Positions 35,605-44,788 are shown, counted from the first letter of the stretch. The stretch: 64,000 nucleotides of DNA from an uncultured bacterium (GCA_949283935.1 CASDUJ010000032.1:1-64000), one strand, 5' to 3'. Translations and numbers: made by a program. Notes: a model not told the origin generated them from the letters alone.

Positions 35605-37283
35605 AAAAGCGACTTAAAATAGCAGAACAAATTTTAATTGTATTGACTCTTGCTTTAATTTTACCATTAGTAATAGCTGGAGCAATAATTATTAATACCA
35701 ATCAAATAGCTGTAAGAAAAGAACTTGTATCATCTGCAACAATTATAGCTAACAGTGTTTCTAATGAGCTTGTAACTCTTAAAGATTTTGAAAGAAACAA
35801 TCTTTTTTATTTTTACGAAGCTTTAAAAAAGATGCCTTCTGCAAAAGAGAGAAAAGAATTTATAAATTTTATTAAATCAAATGAACCTAATATCATAGAT
35901 TTTTCAGTTCAAAAACTTCCTGAAAATTTAATAGTTAAAAATAAATACAATTGTACATATTTGCCGGAAGAAAAAGAAGTAATTTTTTCTTTAATAGATG
36001 AGAACAATAAAATGATAAGTAAAAAAGTAAAAGTTCAATATATGGAGAAAAGAATTTTTGATAATTTTGATGGAAAACGCAGACAAATATATATTTTAGA
36101 CAAAAATAAAAATTTAATAATGTCCAAAGATTACGAAGAAAACAGAATAAAAGATATAAAAAATTCATTCCCTGAAAAAACAGACCCTAACACACCTACT
36201 TTGTTTGGGAGATACAAAAATCAACCAAACATAGTTATATATTCGCCGGATTTTGAATGGTATATTGTTGTTTCATCACCCAAATTTTTGACTTATTATG
36301 GAATAATAGATGCAAAAAGAAAAATAATTTTAGCAATTTGTATAGCAGCCATAACAGTTTTTATATTATTTGGCATATATACTTTTTCTTTATATACCAA
36401 CATAAGGCAAATATTCAAAGTAATTCAAGCTATTACTGCAGGAAATTACACCAGAAAAATAAGAGTTTTAACTACTTTGTTTACTTCACAAGAAGTAATT
36501 TTCATAGCAGACGAATTCAATAAAATGATTGAGAAAATTGATGAATCATACAGAGAATTAAATGAAAGCAATAGAAAGCTCAAAAAAATGGACGAATACA
36601 AATCCAATTTAATTGATACAGTAAGCCATGAATTCAGAACTCCACTAACAAGCATAAAAGGTTATGCATCAAGCCTTTTGAGGCATGATATTCAAATAGA
36701 TGAAGAATCAAAAAAGAAATCGCTAAAAATTATAAAGCAACAAGCTGAAAGACTAAGCAGAATGGTAGAAGATTTGCTGGTAATTCCTGACATAGAATCT
36801 GCAACATTGAGAATAAATTACAGGGAAATTAATTTAAAAAACATAATAGAAACATCGATTTTATCTACATCAAAAGCTGATACCACAATATTTGAGGTTA
36901 ATGTAAAAGAGCCAATCAAAACATTATATTCTGACGAAGACAGATTAATTCAAATATTCATAAATCTTTTAGAAAATGCTCTCAAATATTCTAAAGAAGA
37001 CACAAAAATACAAATTTACGCTTCAACCAACAATGATTATGCAACAATAAAAATTCATAATGAAGCAGATTTTATTGATGAAAAAAACTTAAATGAACTT
37101 TTTGAAAAATTCACAAGACTTGACTCTAATTTAACAAGAACAACCAGAGGCACAGGCTTAGGGTTGTTTATAGTAAAAGGATTAGTAGAAACAATGGGGG
37201 GCAAGGTCTTTTTAAGTGCAGCAAATGGTTTTGAAGTAACATTTACTATTCCAACATACAAAGGTCAAAATTATGCCGCATAA
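35601..37283 (+). CDS. Membrane sensor histidine kinase
   Basis: 560 residues. Membrane helix 1 (about 12-32), an extracytoplasmic sensor region of about 200 residues with a Cache-like end (NIVIYSPDFEWYIVVSS), helix 2 (IILAICIAAITVFILFGIYTF), a HAMP-like linker, HisKA with VSHEFRTPLTSIKGYASSLL (phosphoacceptor His) and HATPase_c (INLLENALKYS N-box, TRGTGLGLFIVKG G-box). It is coupled to the response regulator upstream and overlaps tadA by 11 bases. The signal it senses is unknown. Confidence 0.93.
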   Translation: MKKRLKIAEQILIVLTLALILPLVIAGAIIINTNQIAVRKELVSSATIIANSVSNELVTLKDFERNNLFYFYEALKKMPSAKERKEFINFIKSNEPNIIDFSVQKLPENLIVKNKYNCTYLPEEKEVIFSLIDENNKMISKKVKVQYMEKRIFDNFDGKRRQIYILDKNKNLIMSKDYEENRIKDIKNSFPEKTDPNTPTLFGRYKNQPNIVIYSPDFEWYIVVSSPKFLTYYGIIDAKRKIILAICIAAITVFILFGIYTFSLYTNIRQIFKVIQAITAGNYTRKIRVLTTLFTSQEVIFIADEFNKMIEKIDESYRELNESNRKLKKMDEYKSNLIDTVSHEFRTPLTSIKGYASSLLRHDIQIDEESKKKSLKIIKQQAERLSRMVEDLLVIPDIESATLRINYREINLKNIIETSILSTSKADTTIFEVNVKEPIKTLYSDEDRLIQIFINLLENALKYSKEDTKIQIYASTNNDYATIKIHNEADFIDEKNLNELFEKFTRLDSNLTRTTRGTGLGLFIVKGLVETMGGKVFLSAANGFEVTFTIPTYKGQNYAA

Positions 37284-37728
37284 AAAATTTATGCAAGCTG
37301 CCATACTAGAAGCTCAAAAATCAGGAAAAGAAATTCCTGTAGGAGCTGTTTTGGTAAAAGAAAATCAAATAATAGCAAAAGCACACAATGAAAAAGAATC
37401 TTTAAATGATATAACTGCACACGCAGAAATTCTTGTACTAAAAGCCGGAGCAAAATTATTAAACAATTGGCGTTTAGAAGGCTGCACATTATATGTAACA
37501 TTAGAACCTTGTCCTATGTGCGCAACAGCAATAATTAACAGCAGAATAGACACATTATATTTTGGAGCCTATGATATGTTATATGGCTCAATGGGCAGTG
37601 TATTAGATTTAAGAAAAATATTTAACTCAAAATTAAAAACAAAAGGTGGTATTTTAGAACAAGAATGCGAAATTCTTTTAAAAAATTTTTGGAGAAAAAA
37701 TGAACAAATTAAAAAAAATTCTAGATAA
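37273..37728 (+). CDS. tadA: tRNA-specific adenosine deaminase TadA
   Basis: Zinc deaminase making inosine at wobble position 34 of tRNA-Arg(ACG). 151 residues with the catalytic ITAHAEILVL (HAE) and zinc cysteines LEPCPMCATAI, plus the C-terminal MGSVLDLRKI region. AAGG lies in the end of the kinase gene as ribosome binding site. It overlaps both neighbours (11 and 29 bases), so it belongs to a four-gene operon of mixed function. Motifs favour TadA over a cytosine or guanine deaminase. Confidence 0.92.
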   Translation: MPHKKFMQAAILEAQKSGKEIPVGAVLVKENQIIAKAHNEKESLNDITAHAEILVLKAGAKLLNNWRLEGCTLYVTLEPCPMCATAIINSRIDTLYFGAYDMLYGSMGSVLDLRKIFNSKLKTKGGILEQECEILLKNFWRKNEQIKKNSR

Positions 37729-38470
37729 TTTAGTTGAAAAATACGAAAGCAAATCATTCATAGATTCAGATCCAATAAAATTTTTACACAAACACAAGAG
37801 CAAACAAGATATAGAAATATCGGGTCTAATATCAAGTTCTCTTGCATACGGAAAACGTGAAGCTTTTATTGAAAAACTCAATTATATTCACCAACTATTT
37901 GGAACAAATCCATATAAATTTTGCTTGAATTTAAACCAAAATTTATGCAAAGAACACTTCAAAGATTTTAAATATAGATTTAACACGGGTTCGGACATAT
38001 GTTGTCTTTTAGAAAAGCTCCACAAATTTTACAATGAAAATTTGTCTATTGATGATTTTTTAAAAGAAAAGTTAAACACTCAAACTAATTTAGCAAAAAA
38101 AGCAATAACCATTCTTTCTCAAGAACTTTGCAATGGAAATTTTTCAAAAAGTTATTGTTATTTATTCCCAAATCCAGAAGCTAACAGTGCTTGTAAAAGA
38201 TTAAATCTTTTTTTTAAATGGATGGTAAGAAAATCTCCGGTAGATATGGGAATATGGACATCACTTAGTTCCAAAGATTTAATTATACCATTAGATGTTC
38301 ATGTAGCAAAAGTTTCTAGAGCTTTAAATTTTACAAAACGAAAAACAAATGATTGGCAAACTGCAGAAGAAATAACTGCAAAATTAAGAGAATTTGACCC
38401 AAATGATCCGGTAAAATATGATTTTGCACTTTTTGATATAGGAATTGAAAAATTATCAATTAATTTATAG
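37700..38470 (+). CDS. TIGR02757-family (DUF2400) protein
   Basis: 256 residues of a conserved family of unknown function found in Bacteroidetes and scattered other bacteria. Recognisable parts are SFIDSDPIKFLHKHKSKQDIE near the N-terminus, ISSSLAYGKREAFIEKL, RLNLFFKWMVRKSPVDMGIW (about residues 170-190) and IPLDVHVAKVSRAL with YDFALFDIGI at the end. The fold is thought to resemble HhH-type DNA glycosylases; this is family knowledge and not visible here. It starts inside tadA and overlaps the convergent radA by 11 bases. Confidence 0.82.
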   Translation: MNKLKKILDNLVEKYESKSFIDSDPIKFLHKHKSKQDIEISGLISSSLAYGKREAFIEKLNYIHQLFGTNPYKFCLNLNQNLCKEHFKDFKYRFNTGSDICCLLEKLHKFYNENLSIDDFLKEKLNTQTNLAKKAITILSQELCNGNFSKSYCYLFPNPEANSACKRLNLFFKWMVRKSPVDMGIWTSLSSKDLIIPLDVHVAKVSRALNFTKRKTNDWQTAEEITAKLREFDPNDPVKYDFALFDIGIEKLSINL

Positions 38471-39827
38471 CTTTTGTTATAGCCTCAGTAAGTTTTCCAA
38501 CTTCAATAATTTCTATCCCTTTTTCAAATTTACAATTACAAGATGATTTAGGAACTATAACTTTTTTAAAACCTAATTTAGCCGCTTCTTTCACACGTAA
38601 TTCAATTTGATTTACCGGACGTATTTCGCCAGATAACCCAATTTCACCTATTATAACAGTTGAAGGCTCTATTGTCACATTTCTCACACAAGTAGCTATA
38701 GCAAGCGCAATACCTAAATCAGCAGCAGGTTCATTAATTTCCATTCCACCTACTACATTTACATAAACATCTTGCTTGCTCAAATTTATCCCAACTCTAC
38801 GTTCTAAAACAGCTATTATTTGCAAAACTCTGTTATATTCAATTCCTGTTGCAACACGTCTTGGAGAGGGATAAGAAGTATTTCCAGTTAACGCTTGTAT
38901 TTCAACTAGCAAAGGTCTAGTGCCTTCATTGGTAACAATTACTACGCTGCCTGATGCCATCATTTCCATACGTCCTGCTAAAAATAATTCACTTGGATTT
39001 TGAACTTCCTCAAGACCGCAATCATTCATATTAAAAATTCCAACTTCATTAGTTGAGCCAAAGCGATTTTTTACAGCTCTAAGTAATCTAAAAAACTTAT
39101 ATTTTTCGCCTTCAAACTGCAAAACAGTATCTACCATATGTTCTAAAACTCTAGGTCCGGCAATGGCTCCATCTTTTGTTACATGACCTACCACAATAAT
39201 AGTTGTTCCAGAAGTTTTAGCTATTTCCATAAAAATATTACAAGCTTCTCTAACTTGAGAAACACTTCCTGGAGAACTTGTAATATTGGGCGAATAAATA
39301 GCTTGAATACTATCTATAACAACTATTTTAGGATTTAATTTTTCAATAGCTGATTTAATTTCATTTACATTAATTTGAGAAAGTACATTTAAATTTTGTG
39401 CATTTAAATTAAGTCTATTAGCCCTCATTTTCAGTTGTTTTACAGATTCTTCAGCTGAAACATATAAAACACAAAGATTATTAGAAGATAAAAATGAACA
39501 AGCCTGAAGAATCAAAGTAGATTTGCCTATTCCTGGATCACCGGCTAAAAGGACTAAAGAACCTTCTACAAGGCCGCCGCCTAAAACTCTGTCAAATTCT
39601 TCCATGCCAGTAGAAAATCTCATAGTTTCATCTAAAAAAATATCAGTAATTTTTTGCACATTATTTTCAAAAAATATTTTACTTTCATGTATTGGTTGAA
39701 TTTTAGAAATCATTTCAGCTTCTTCCAAAAAACTTCCCCAAGAAGAACACTCAGGACATTTTCCTAAATAAGCAGGAGTCTCATATCCACAATTTTGACA
39801 CACCCATTTTGATTTTAATTTAGCCAT
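38460..39827 (-). CDS. radA: DNA repair ATPase RadA (Sms)
   Basis: Branch-migration helicase-like protein in homologous recombination. 455 residues: zinc finger CQNCGYETPAYLGKCPEC (residues 10-27), Walker A LLAGDPGIGKSTL, the RadA-specific RAVKNRFGST (KNRFG) and a C-terminal Lon-protease-like domain (MEINEPAADLGIALAIATCV, IIGEIGLSGEIRPV). It follows the prepilin gene by three bases on the same strand and overlaps the end of the TIGR02757 gene. Confidence 0.95.
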   Translation of the reverse strand: MAKLKSKWVCQNCGYETPAYLGKCPECSSWGSFLEEAEMISKIQPIHESKIFFENNVQKITDIFLDETMRFSTGMEEFDRVLGGGLVEGSLVLLAGDPGIGKSTLILQACSFLSSNNLCVLYVSAEESVKQLKMRANRLNLNAQNLNVLSQINVNEIKSAIEKLNPKIVVIDSIQAIYSPNITSSPGSVSQVREACNIFMEIAKTSGTTIIVVGHVTKDGAIAGPRVLEHMVDTVLQFEGEKYKFFRLLRAVKNRFGSTNEVGIFNMNDCGLEEVQNPSELFLAGRMEMMASGSVVIVTNEGTRPLLVEIQALTGNTSYPSPRRVATGIEYNRVLQIIAVLERRVGINLSKQDVYVNVVGGMEINEPAADLGIALAIATCVRNVTIEPSTVIIGEIGLSGEIRPVNQIELRVKEAAKLGFKKVIVPKSSCNCKFEKGIEIIEVGKLTEAITKAIN

Positions 39828-39830
39828 ATT

Positions 39831-40445
39831 TTATTTCATTCCTAAAAGTTTTGCACTACAAGCCCAAGTAAATTTTTTAATCATATCGCAACCTTTTGTA
39901 GGATTTATTATATCTTCTTTTACTCCGGCAGGAACTAAACCTTTACGCGTTATGTATAGTTTTATTATGTCATGACCAATTAAATTTGGAGCTTTTGCCC
40001 CATTTGTATCCACATACAAAGCTCCGCAAGTATGTAATATATTAAGATTGCTTATGCAAGCTGGAGAAGTTAATTCAGCCAATATGTATTGTCCGCTTTG
40101 TAATTTAATTCCTGGCTTATCTATTTCACCCCATAACCAATTAGAAGACCAACATTCGTCTTTTTTAGCATTTGAGCAAATTTTTTCAATTTGTAATCCT
40201 TGGGCAAAAGTTTTTATCACATCATTTTCATTTCGAAATCTATCCGAATAACCACCTGTACTCATAATACGACGTGAGGCAGCATCTAATTGAGTATATG
40301 TAACTGCAGCACTTCTTTTCAAGTCAGAAAATTTCATATCAGCTATCATTTGTTTTACGACAAACGTATATATAAAAAACAAAACGAAAATAATAAAAGC
40401 TATTTCAATCAAAGATATCGCATTTTTGTTTTTGTAACAAAACAT
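39831..40445 (-). CDS. Prepilin-like protein
   Basis: 204 residues. The N-terminus MFCYKNKNA then ISLIEIAFIIFVLFFIYTFV fits a class III/IV prepilin with A at -1 and Glu at +5, although Ile instead of Phe at +1 is atypical. The ectodomain has Cys pairs (EKICSNAKKDECW, ACISNLNILHTCG) and GALYVDTNGAKAPN followed by GHDIIKLYITRKG, the same 'DxNGxxxPN, GxD' block as the 18115 protein. The end is WACSAKLLGMK. It lies just upstream of radA, in a probable two-gene unit. Confidence 0.78.
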   Translation of the reverse strand: MFCYKNKNAISLIEIAFIIFVLFFIYTFVVKQMIADMKFSDLKRSAAVTYTQLDAASRRIMSTGGYSDRFRNENDVIKTFAQGLQIEKICSNAKKDECWSSNWLWGEIDKPGIKLQSGQYILAELTSPACISNLNILHTCGALYVDTNGAKAPNLIGHDIIKLYITRKGLVPAGVKEDIINPTKGCDMIKKFTWACSAKLLGMK

Positions 40446-40687
40446 ATTATATTTACCTGTATTGACTATTTTTATAAATTATACACTAAGTCATAATTTT
40501 TTGTAAGAGGGTAATAAAAGAGTCATAAAAACCAAATGTTCTTTCAAATTTTTTAGTTACAAGATAGAAATTGCTCTATTAAATTACCCGAAAAGGCAAT
40601 TAAGAAATCTCCGCAACATTAGATAATGCCGATATGTTAAAAAATCAATTAATTTTTCATTCTGCAATATTTTTATGGAGGGAAAAA

Positions 40688-42970
40688 ATGAAGAATAAAA
40701 GAATTAACTTAGTTGCAGCATTAACATTTGGAGTATTAGCACTAGCGAGTGGCAGTGTTTGTGCACAGACTATTCCTGCAACCGAAAACTCAATTGATGA
40801 AATAGAAATCATCACTGTAAAAGATAACTCATCTGCAATAGAAAGTATCTTTAATGAAAATGTTTTAAATGTAAATTGTCCAGCAAAACCATTTGCAAAA
40901 GCAACTAGTCCAAGAATAACACCGGTTGCTGGCGATTGTGGATGCGAAACTGGAGCTGCAATTCCGCCTCCATGTCCTTGTGAAGCAGAACCTGCCCCAT
41001 GTATACCAGAACCAGTACCTTGTGATCCATGTGCAGAACCAGCCCCATGTGATGTTTCACCGGCTTGTCCAGTAGAAATACCTTGTGATCCATGTGCAGA
41101 AGCTGATCCGTGTGAGCCATGTGATGTTTCACCGGCCTGTCCTGTATCCACACCTTGTGATCCATGTCAAAAATCAGAAGTATGTCCAGTAGCTCCCTGC
41201 GAAAAAAATTGTGGCCCAGCTTGTGCAACTTCTCCATCATTTGACAAGAATTCCTTAGATAGAATTCAAGTTTACGCTTACCCAAGATATATGAATTTGT
41301 GGGGGAATGACATCACAGCAAATGGAGGAAGTTTTAACAACGGCAGTTATGCTAATGCAACAAATGGAGTAATGTTAAGCGATAATTCCTGTGTTTGCGG
41401 ACAATCAATGCGTTTGTTTGATAATAGAACAGCTAACAACATGTTCGGAATGAATATTACCGGTGCAGCCGCAGGAATCCCAGTTCAAAACAATCCTTGT
41501 TTGGGAATGAGCACAGGAATTCCTGTAGATAATTCAGCTGAAGCAAAAGCAAAATATGGATGTCCAATAACAGTACATTCAAGTTCAAGTATAGAAATTC
41601 CAACTAAGTCACTAGAAAAACTAGATGTTCAACAAGTAACAGGTGCAGCAGTTCCACTAATTAACACTTTTGATGATGTACCTAATGGATACTGGGCATC
41701 TTACGATATAAACAAACTTGCTGCATCAAAAGTTATAGCAGGTTATCCAGACCAAACATTCAGACCAGATAGAAAAGTTACAAGAGCAGAATTTGCGGCT
41801 TTGGCCGTATCTGGTTTAAATTATCAAGGCGAAAAATATTATGATAAAGCTATTTTTAGCGACGTTCCCCAAAAACACTGGGCAAACAGTGTAATAGACA
41901 AAGGTGTAAATGGTGGACTTATTTCAGGTTATCCAAATGGAACATTTAAACCAAATAACCACGTAACCAGAACAGAAGCTTTAGTAATATTAGCAAAAGC
42001 CTTGCCTTCTTGTGATATGGATGATTGTAAAGCTGATGAAATTTTATGTAAATATGCAGACAGTTCTTCAATTCCAGCTTGGGCAAAAGTACCGGTTGCC
42101 AAAGCAATACAAGCAAATGCACTTAAAAAGTCACCCGATTGCGACAATTTAATTAGAGGTAATGACTTAGCAACAAGAGCAGAAATTGCCGGAATGTTAT
42201 CAAATATAAGAATTGCATTAGGCATAGACCCAGCAGAAATTGCTTGTGGTTGCGCAGAAACAGGAGCTGCAGCTTATGTTGAAGTTGAACAAATGAAACA
42301 ATATCCTACTTTAAAAGTTAAATTTGATGACCAAATTACAGCAAAAGACTCACAAGCAGGAGATGGTTTCAGAGCATATACAACGGAATGTGTAACAATA
42401 GATGGTGTTACATATCCAGCAGGTTCAATTGTAAGGGGAAAAATTGTTGAAGTAATTCGCCCATCTCACAGTTGCAAAGGTGCCTTAAGAATTGCATTTA
42501 CAGAAATACAAAATGGAGATTGTAAATCAGCATTACCACAAGAAGTACTTTCTGCTCAAGTATTAGACAGTAAAAATCCTAACATGGTATCAAAAGTAAT
42601 GAAAGCACCATTTACTTGGGCAGGAGCTATTATTGGAAATACAGCAAGAACAGTAGGTAATTTTGTAGCCCAAGCAGGTAATGGAATAGAAGCTGTTGCA
42701 AATGATTTTGGAACAGGTACAGGAGAATTATTCCAAGGTAAATTTAAAGCTTCAATGAGAAGCTACGGCCAATCTGCAATTGAATTAGTCAAAACCCCAG
42801 TACAAATGGTAGGAACAGCAGTAAGTGGCGTTGCAGGACTTGCAGAAGTTACGGCTGACGAATTAGCTTATGTTGTTTCACCAAATGGTACAAGAATTTC
42901 GCAAATTAGCCCTAACGAAGTAGTTCAAATTGCATTTGGAACTTGCCAAAAAACTGCAAACAATGAATAA
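40688..42970 (+). CDS. SLH-domain surface protein with Cys/Pro-rich repeats and VirB10-like C-terminus
   Basis: 760 residues. Signal peptide MKNKRINLVAALTFGVLALA, cleavage near VCA. Residues about 80-195 are a Cys/Pro-rich segment with PCDPCAEPAPCDVSPACPV repeats. Three SLH motifs follow (FDDVPNGYWASYDINKLAAS with GYPDQTFRPDRKVTRAEFA; FSDVPQKHWANSVIDKG with GYPNGTFKPNNHVTRTEAL; PAWAKVPVAKAI with LATRAEIAG). After a linker comes a VirB10-like module (VTIDGVTYPAGSIVRGKIVE, LRIAFTEIQNGDCKSAL). SLH domains bind secondary cell-wall polymer or lipid-linked glycan. The start at 40688 has GGAGGG seven bases upstream; a longer ORF start at 40634 has none. Confidence 0.85.
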   Translation: MKNKRINLVAALTFGVLALASGSVCAQTIPATENSIDEIEIITVKDNSSAIESIFNENVLNVNCPAKPFAKATSPRITPVAGDCGCETGAAIPPPCPCEAEPAPCIPEPVPCDPCAEPAPCDVSPACPVEIPCDPCAEADPCEPCDVSPACPVSTPCDPCQKSEVCPVAPCEKNCGPACATSPSFDKNSLDRIQVYAYPRYMNLWGNDITANGGSFNNGSYANATNGVMLSDNSCVCGQSMRLFDNRTANNMFGMNITGAAAGIPVQNNPCLGMSTGIPVDNSAEAKAKYGCPITVHSSSSIEIPTKSLEKLDVQQVTGAAVPLINTFDDVPNGYWASYDINKLAASKVIAGYPDQTFRPDRKVTRAEFAALAVSGLNYQGEKYYDKAIFSDVPQKHWANSVIDKGVNGGLISGYPNGTFKPNNHVTRTEALVILAKALPSCDMDDCKADEILCKYADSSSIPAWAKVPVAKAIQANALKKSPDCDNLIRGNDLATRAEIAGMLSNIRIALGIDPAEIACGCAETGAAAYVEVEQMKQYPTLKVKFDDQITAKDSQAGDGFRAYTTECVTIDGVTYPAGSIVRGKIVEVIRPSHSCKGALRIAFTEIQNGDCKSALPQEVLSAQVLDSKNPNMVSKVMKAPFTWAGAIIGNTARTVGNFVAQAGNGIEAVANDFGTGTGELFQGKFKASMRSYGQSAIELVKTPVQMVGTAVSGVAGLAEVTADELAYVVSPNGTRISQISPNEVVQIAFGTCQKTANNE
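41018..41167 (+). repeat. Imperfect 63/72-base tandem repeat in the SLH gene
   Basis: Units begin CCTTGTGATCCATGTGCAGA at 41018 and 41081, and a third partial copy starts at 41153. They encode the Cys/Pro-rich segment; unit 2 is nine bases longer, so the copies keep frame. Confidence 0.7.
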
Positions 42971-43010
42971 AAGCGTATAAATACGCTTTCCAGACTGTCT
43001 TTTGGGCAGT

Positions 43011-43037
43011 AAAAAGACCGGGATTACCGGTCTTTTT
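43011..43037. terminator. Terminator after the SLH gene
   Basis: AAAAAGACCGG-GATTA-CCGGTCTTTTT. It also faces the small minus-strand gene at 43053. A weaker hairpin (AAAGCGTAT/ATACGCTTT) precedes it at 42970-42989. Confidence 0.9.
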
Positions 43038-43052
43038 GTTTTTAAAATTTTT

Positions 43053-43202
43053 TTAGAATTTTTTCCAACCTTGATACATTGTAACAATTTTGGCATCATC
43101 ATAACTAAGTCTAGAACCTAAAGTAAGTAAAATTGTACTTTTTTCTTTAGCTTGCGTAAATTTGCTTGCAAGTAACTCATCTGTTTCAAATTCCAGTTCC
43201 AT
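43053..43202 (-). CDS. Small protein (49 aa), unknown
   Basis: ORF of 49 residues starting MELEFETDELLASKFTQAKE and ending VTMYQGWKKF. AGAGGAGAAAATT places a strong ribosome binding site just before the ATG, and a bidirectional terminator lies 16 bases past its stop. It is acidic at the N-terminus and basic at the C-terminus with no membrane segment. It is divergent from the 43338 gene. Signals for expression are better than for a chance ORF; function is not known. Confidence 0.58.
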   Translation of the reverse strand: MELEFETDELLASKFTQAKEKSTILLTLGSRLSYDDAKIVTMYQGWKKF

Positions 43203-43337
43203 AATTTTCTCCTCTTTCTCTTTCCAATTTCTAGGGTTTCCTATATATATAAAAACAAAGATGTTAAGAAAATTGACATGTTTAAAAAAAAATTTTTTTC
43301 ATATATAATAAAGAAGTAGAAAAATAAGGAGAATACT

Positions 43338-43748
43338 ATGTCTGAATACTTGATACTTGCTGAAAATATTACATACAAAAACAACAAATTAAGTTGCATT
43401 AATATATATGATAATTTTTCTGCTGTAGCTTTACCTGCAGAATTCGTTTTTGATTTAGTGGTAATTTGTGGTCCTAATTGGTCTGAAGGAGAACACAAAC
43501 TTTCAATAAAAGCAAAAACTAACACAGATGTAACTGTTGATATTGGAGAAATTACAGTAAACATTCCGAATGAGAATTTTGTATACAATGCTATGGCGCA
43601 AAATTTACGTATAGCTTTAGATTATAGTATAAAAGATTTAACATTTATTGTATATGATAATGACCAAGAAGTTATTCAAAGAAAATATGCCGTAAATTCT
43701 TTGTTAGTTCCGCAGCAAAAACAGAACAAAGAAGAAGAAAAAGCATAA
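43338..43748 (+). CDS. Conserved hypothetical protein (DUF6941-like)
   Basis: 136 residues, probably an all-beta cytosolic protein. The sequence order (YLILAENITYKNNKLSCINIYDNFSAVALPAEFVFDLVV, GEHKLSIKAK, VNIPNENFVYNAMAQNLRIA) resembles the DUF6941 group, small proteins that describe a 'gene product with a central figure' beta fold; this match is by eye and weak. The C-terminus is a Gln/Lys/Glu-rich tail. AAGGAG precedes the ATG. It sits 26 bases before the second DAHP synthase gene and may be cotranscribed with it. Confidence 0.62.
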   Translation: MSEYLILAENITYKNNKLSCINIYDNFSAVALPAEFVFDLVVICGPNWSEGEHKLSIKAKTNTDVTVDIGEITVNIPNENFVYNAMAQNLRIALDYSIKDLTFIVYDNDQEVIQRKYAVNSLLVPQQKQNKEEEKA

Positions 43749-43774
43749 CCTTTATAATTTGCAAAGGAGAAAAT

Positions 43775-44785
43775 ATGCTAATAGTAATGAAATCTACAGC
43801 AAACGAAGAACAAGTTGCTGCAGTGGTTAGTGCGATAGAAAAACATGGTTTTACAGCCCACATATCCAAAGGAGATATCCACACTGTAATAGGTGCAGTT
43901 GGTGGAAAAATTATTGATTTTAGGGAAATAGAGCTACTTGATGGTGTAGAAAAAATTATAAAAATAACGTCAAATTATAAACTAGCAAGCAGAACTTTTC
44001 AACCTGAAGATACAATAATAAAATTAAAGAATTCAACCATAGGAGATAAAGAGCTTACTATCATGGCTGGACCTTGTTCAATTGAAAGTGAATCACAAAT
44101 GGAAGAAACAACTGATTATCTTTCAAAACTTGGAATAAAAATATTAAGAGGAGGAGCTTTTAAGCCAAGAACATCTCCTTATGCATTTCAAGGATTAGGG
44201 GAAAATGGTCTTAAAATAGCAAGGAAAGCTGCAGACAAATATGGAATGTGTATTACTTCAGAAGTAATGGATATTTCGCAAATTCCTCTTTTAGTTGATT
44301 ACGTAGACATTTTACAAGTAGGCGCACGTAATATGCAAAATTTTAATCTACTAAAAGAACTTGGACACATAAACAAACCTGTTTTACTAAAAAGGGGATT
44401 ATGCTCTACTATTGAAGAATGGTTAATGTCGGCAGAATATATTATGTCAGGAGGAAACAGAAATGTTATTCTTTGTGAACGAGGCATAAGAACTTTTGAA
44501 ACTTCGACAAGAAACACACTAGATATTTCTGCAATACCTGTTATCAAAAAACTAAGTCATTTGCCAATAGTAGCAGATCCAAGCCACGCATCAGGATTTA
44601 GGGATAAAGTAGCTCCATTATCCAGAGCTTGCATAGCCGCAGGAGCCGATGGATTAATTATAGAAGTACATAATAATCCAGAAAAGGCACTTTGTGATGG
44701 GGCACAATCTTTGTATTTAGAGCAATTTGAAGAATTACATTCACAATTAAAAGTAATAGCAAAAGCAGTTGGCCGGACGTTATAG
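43775..44785 (+). CDS. aroF: 3-Deoxy-7-phosphoheptulonate (DAHP) synthase, type I-beta, copy 2
   Basis: 336 residues, the same architecture as the copy at 12912: N-terminal ferredoxin-like regulatory domain (MLIVMKSTANEEQVAAVVSA) and catalytic barrel (MAGPCSIESESQ, RGGAFKPRTSPYAFQG, QVGARNMQNF, CERG, VADPSHASG, EVHNNP). The two copies are diverged throughout, so this is an old duplication or separate acquisition rather than a recent copy. Differences in the N-terminal domain would be expected to change feedback inhibition. AAGGAG precedes the ATG. The formyltetrahydrofolate cyclo-ligase gene follows by three bases. Confidence 0.95.
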   Translation: MLIVMKSTANEEQVAAVVSAIEKHGFTAHISKGDIHTVIGAVGGKIIDFREIELLDGVEKIIKITSNYKLASRTFQPEDTIIKLKNSTIGDKELTIMAGPCSIESESQMEETTDYLSKLGIKILRGGAFKPRTSPYAFQGLGENGLKIARKAADKYGMCITSEVMDISQIPLLVDYVDILQVGARNMQNFNLLKELGHINKPVLLKRGLCSTIEEWLMSAEYIMSGGNRNVILCERGIRTFETSTRNTLDISAIPVIKKLSHLPIVADPSHASGFRDKVAPLSRACIAAGADGLIIEVHNNPEKALCDGAQSLYLEQFEELHSQLKVIAKAVGRTL

Positions 44786-44788
44786 TTT

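Noticed and set aside
40657-41151. Antisense ORF with His/Gly/Ser repeats (164 codons, minus)
   Set aside because: It is the complement of the Cys/Pro repeat of the SLH gene, has no ribosome binding site and no plausible product.
41018-41167. CRISPR array
   Set aside because: The repeats are in frame inside a protein-coding gene, have no unique spacers and differ in length. No array was seen elsewhere in the window.
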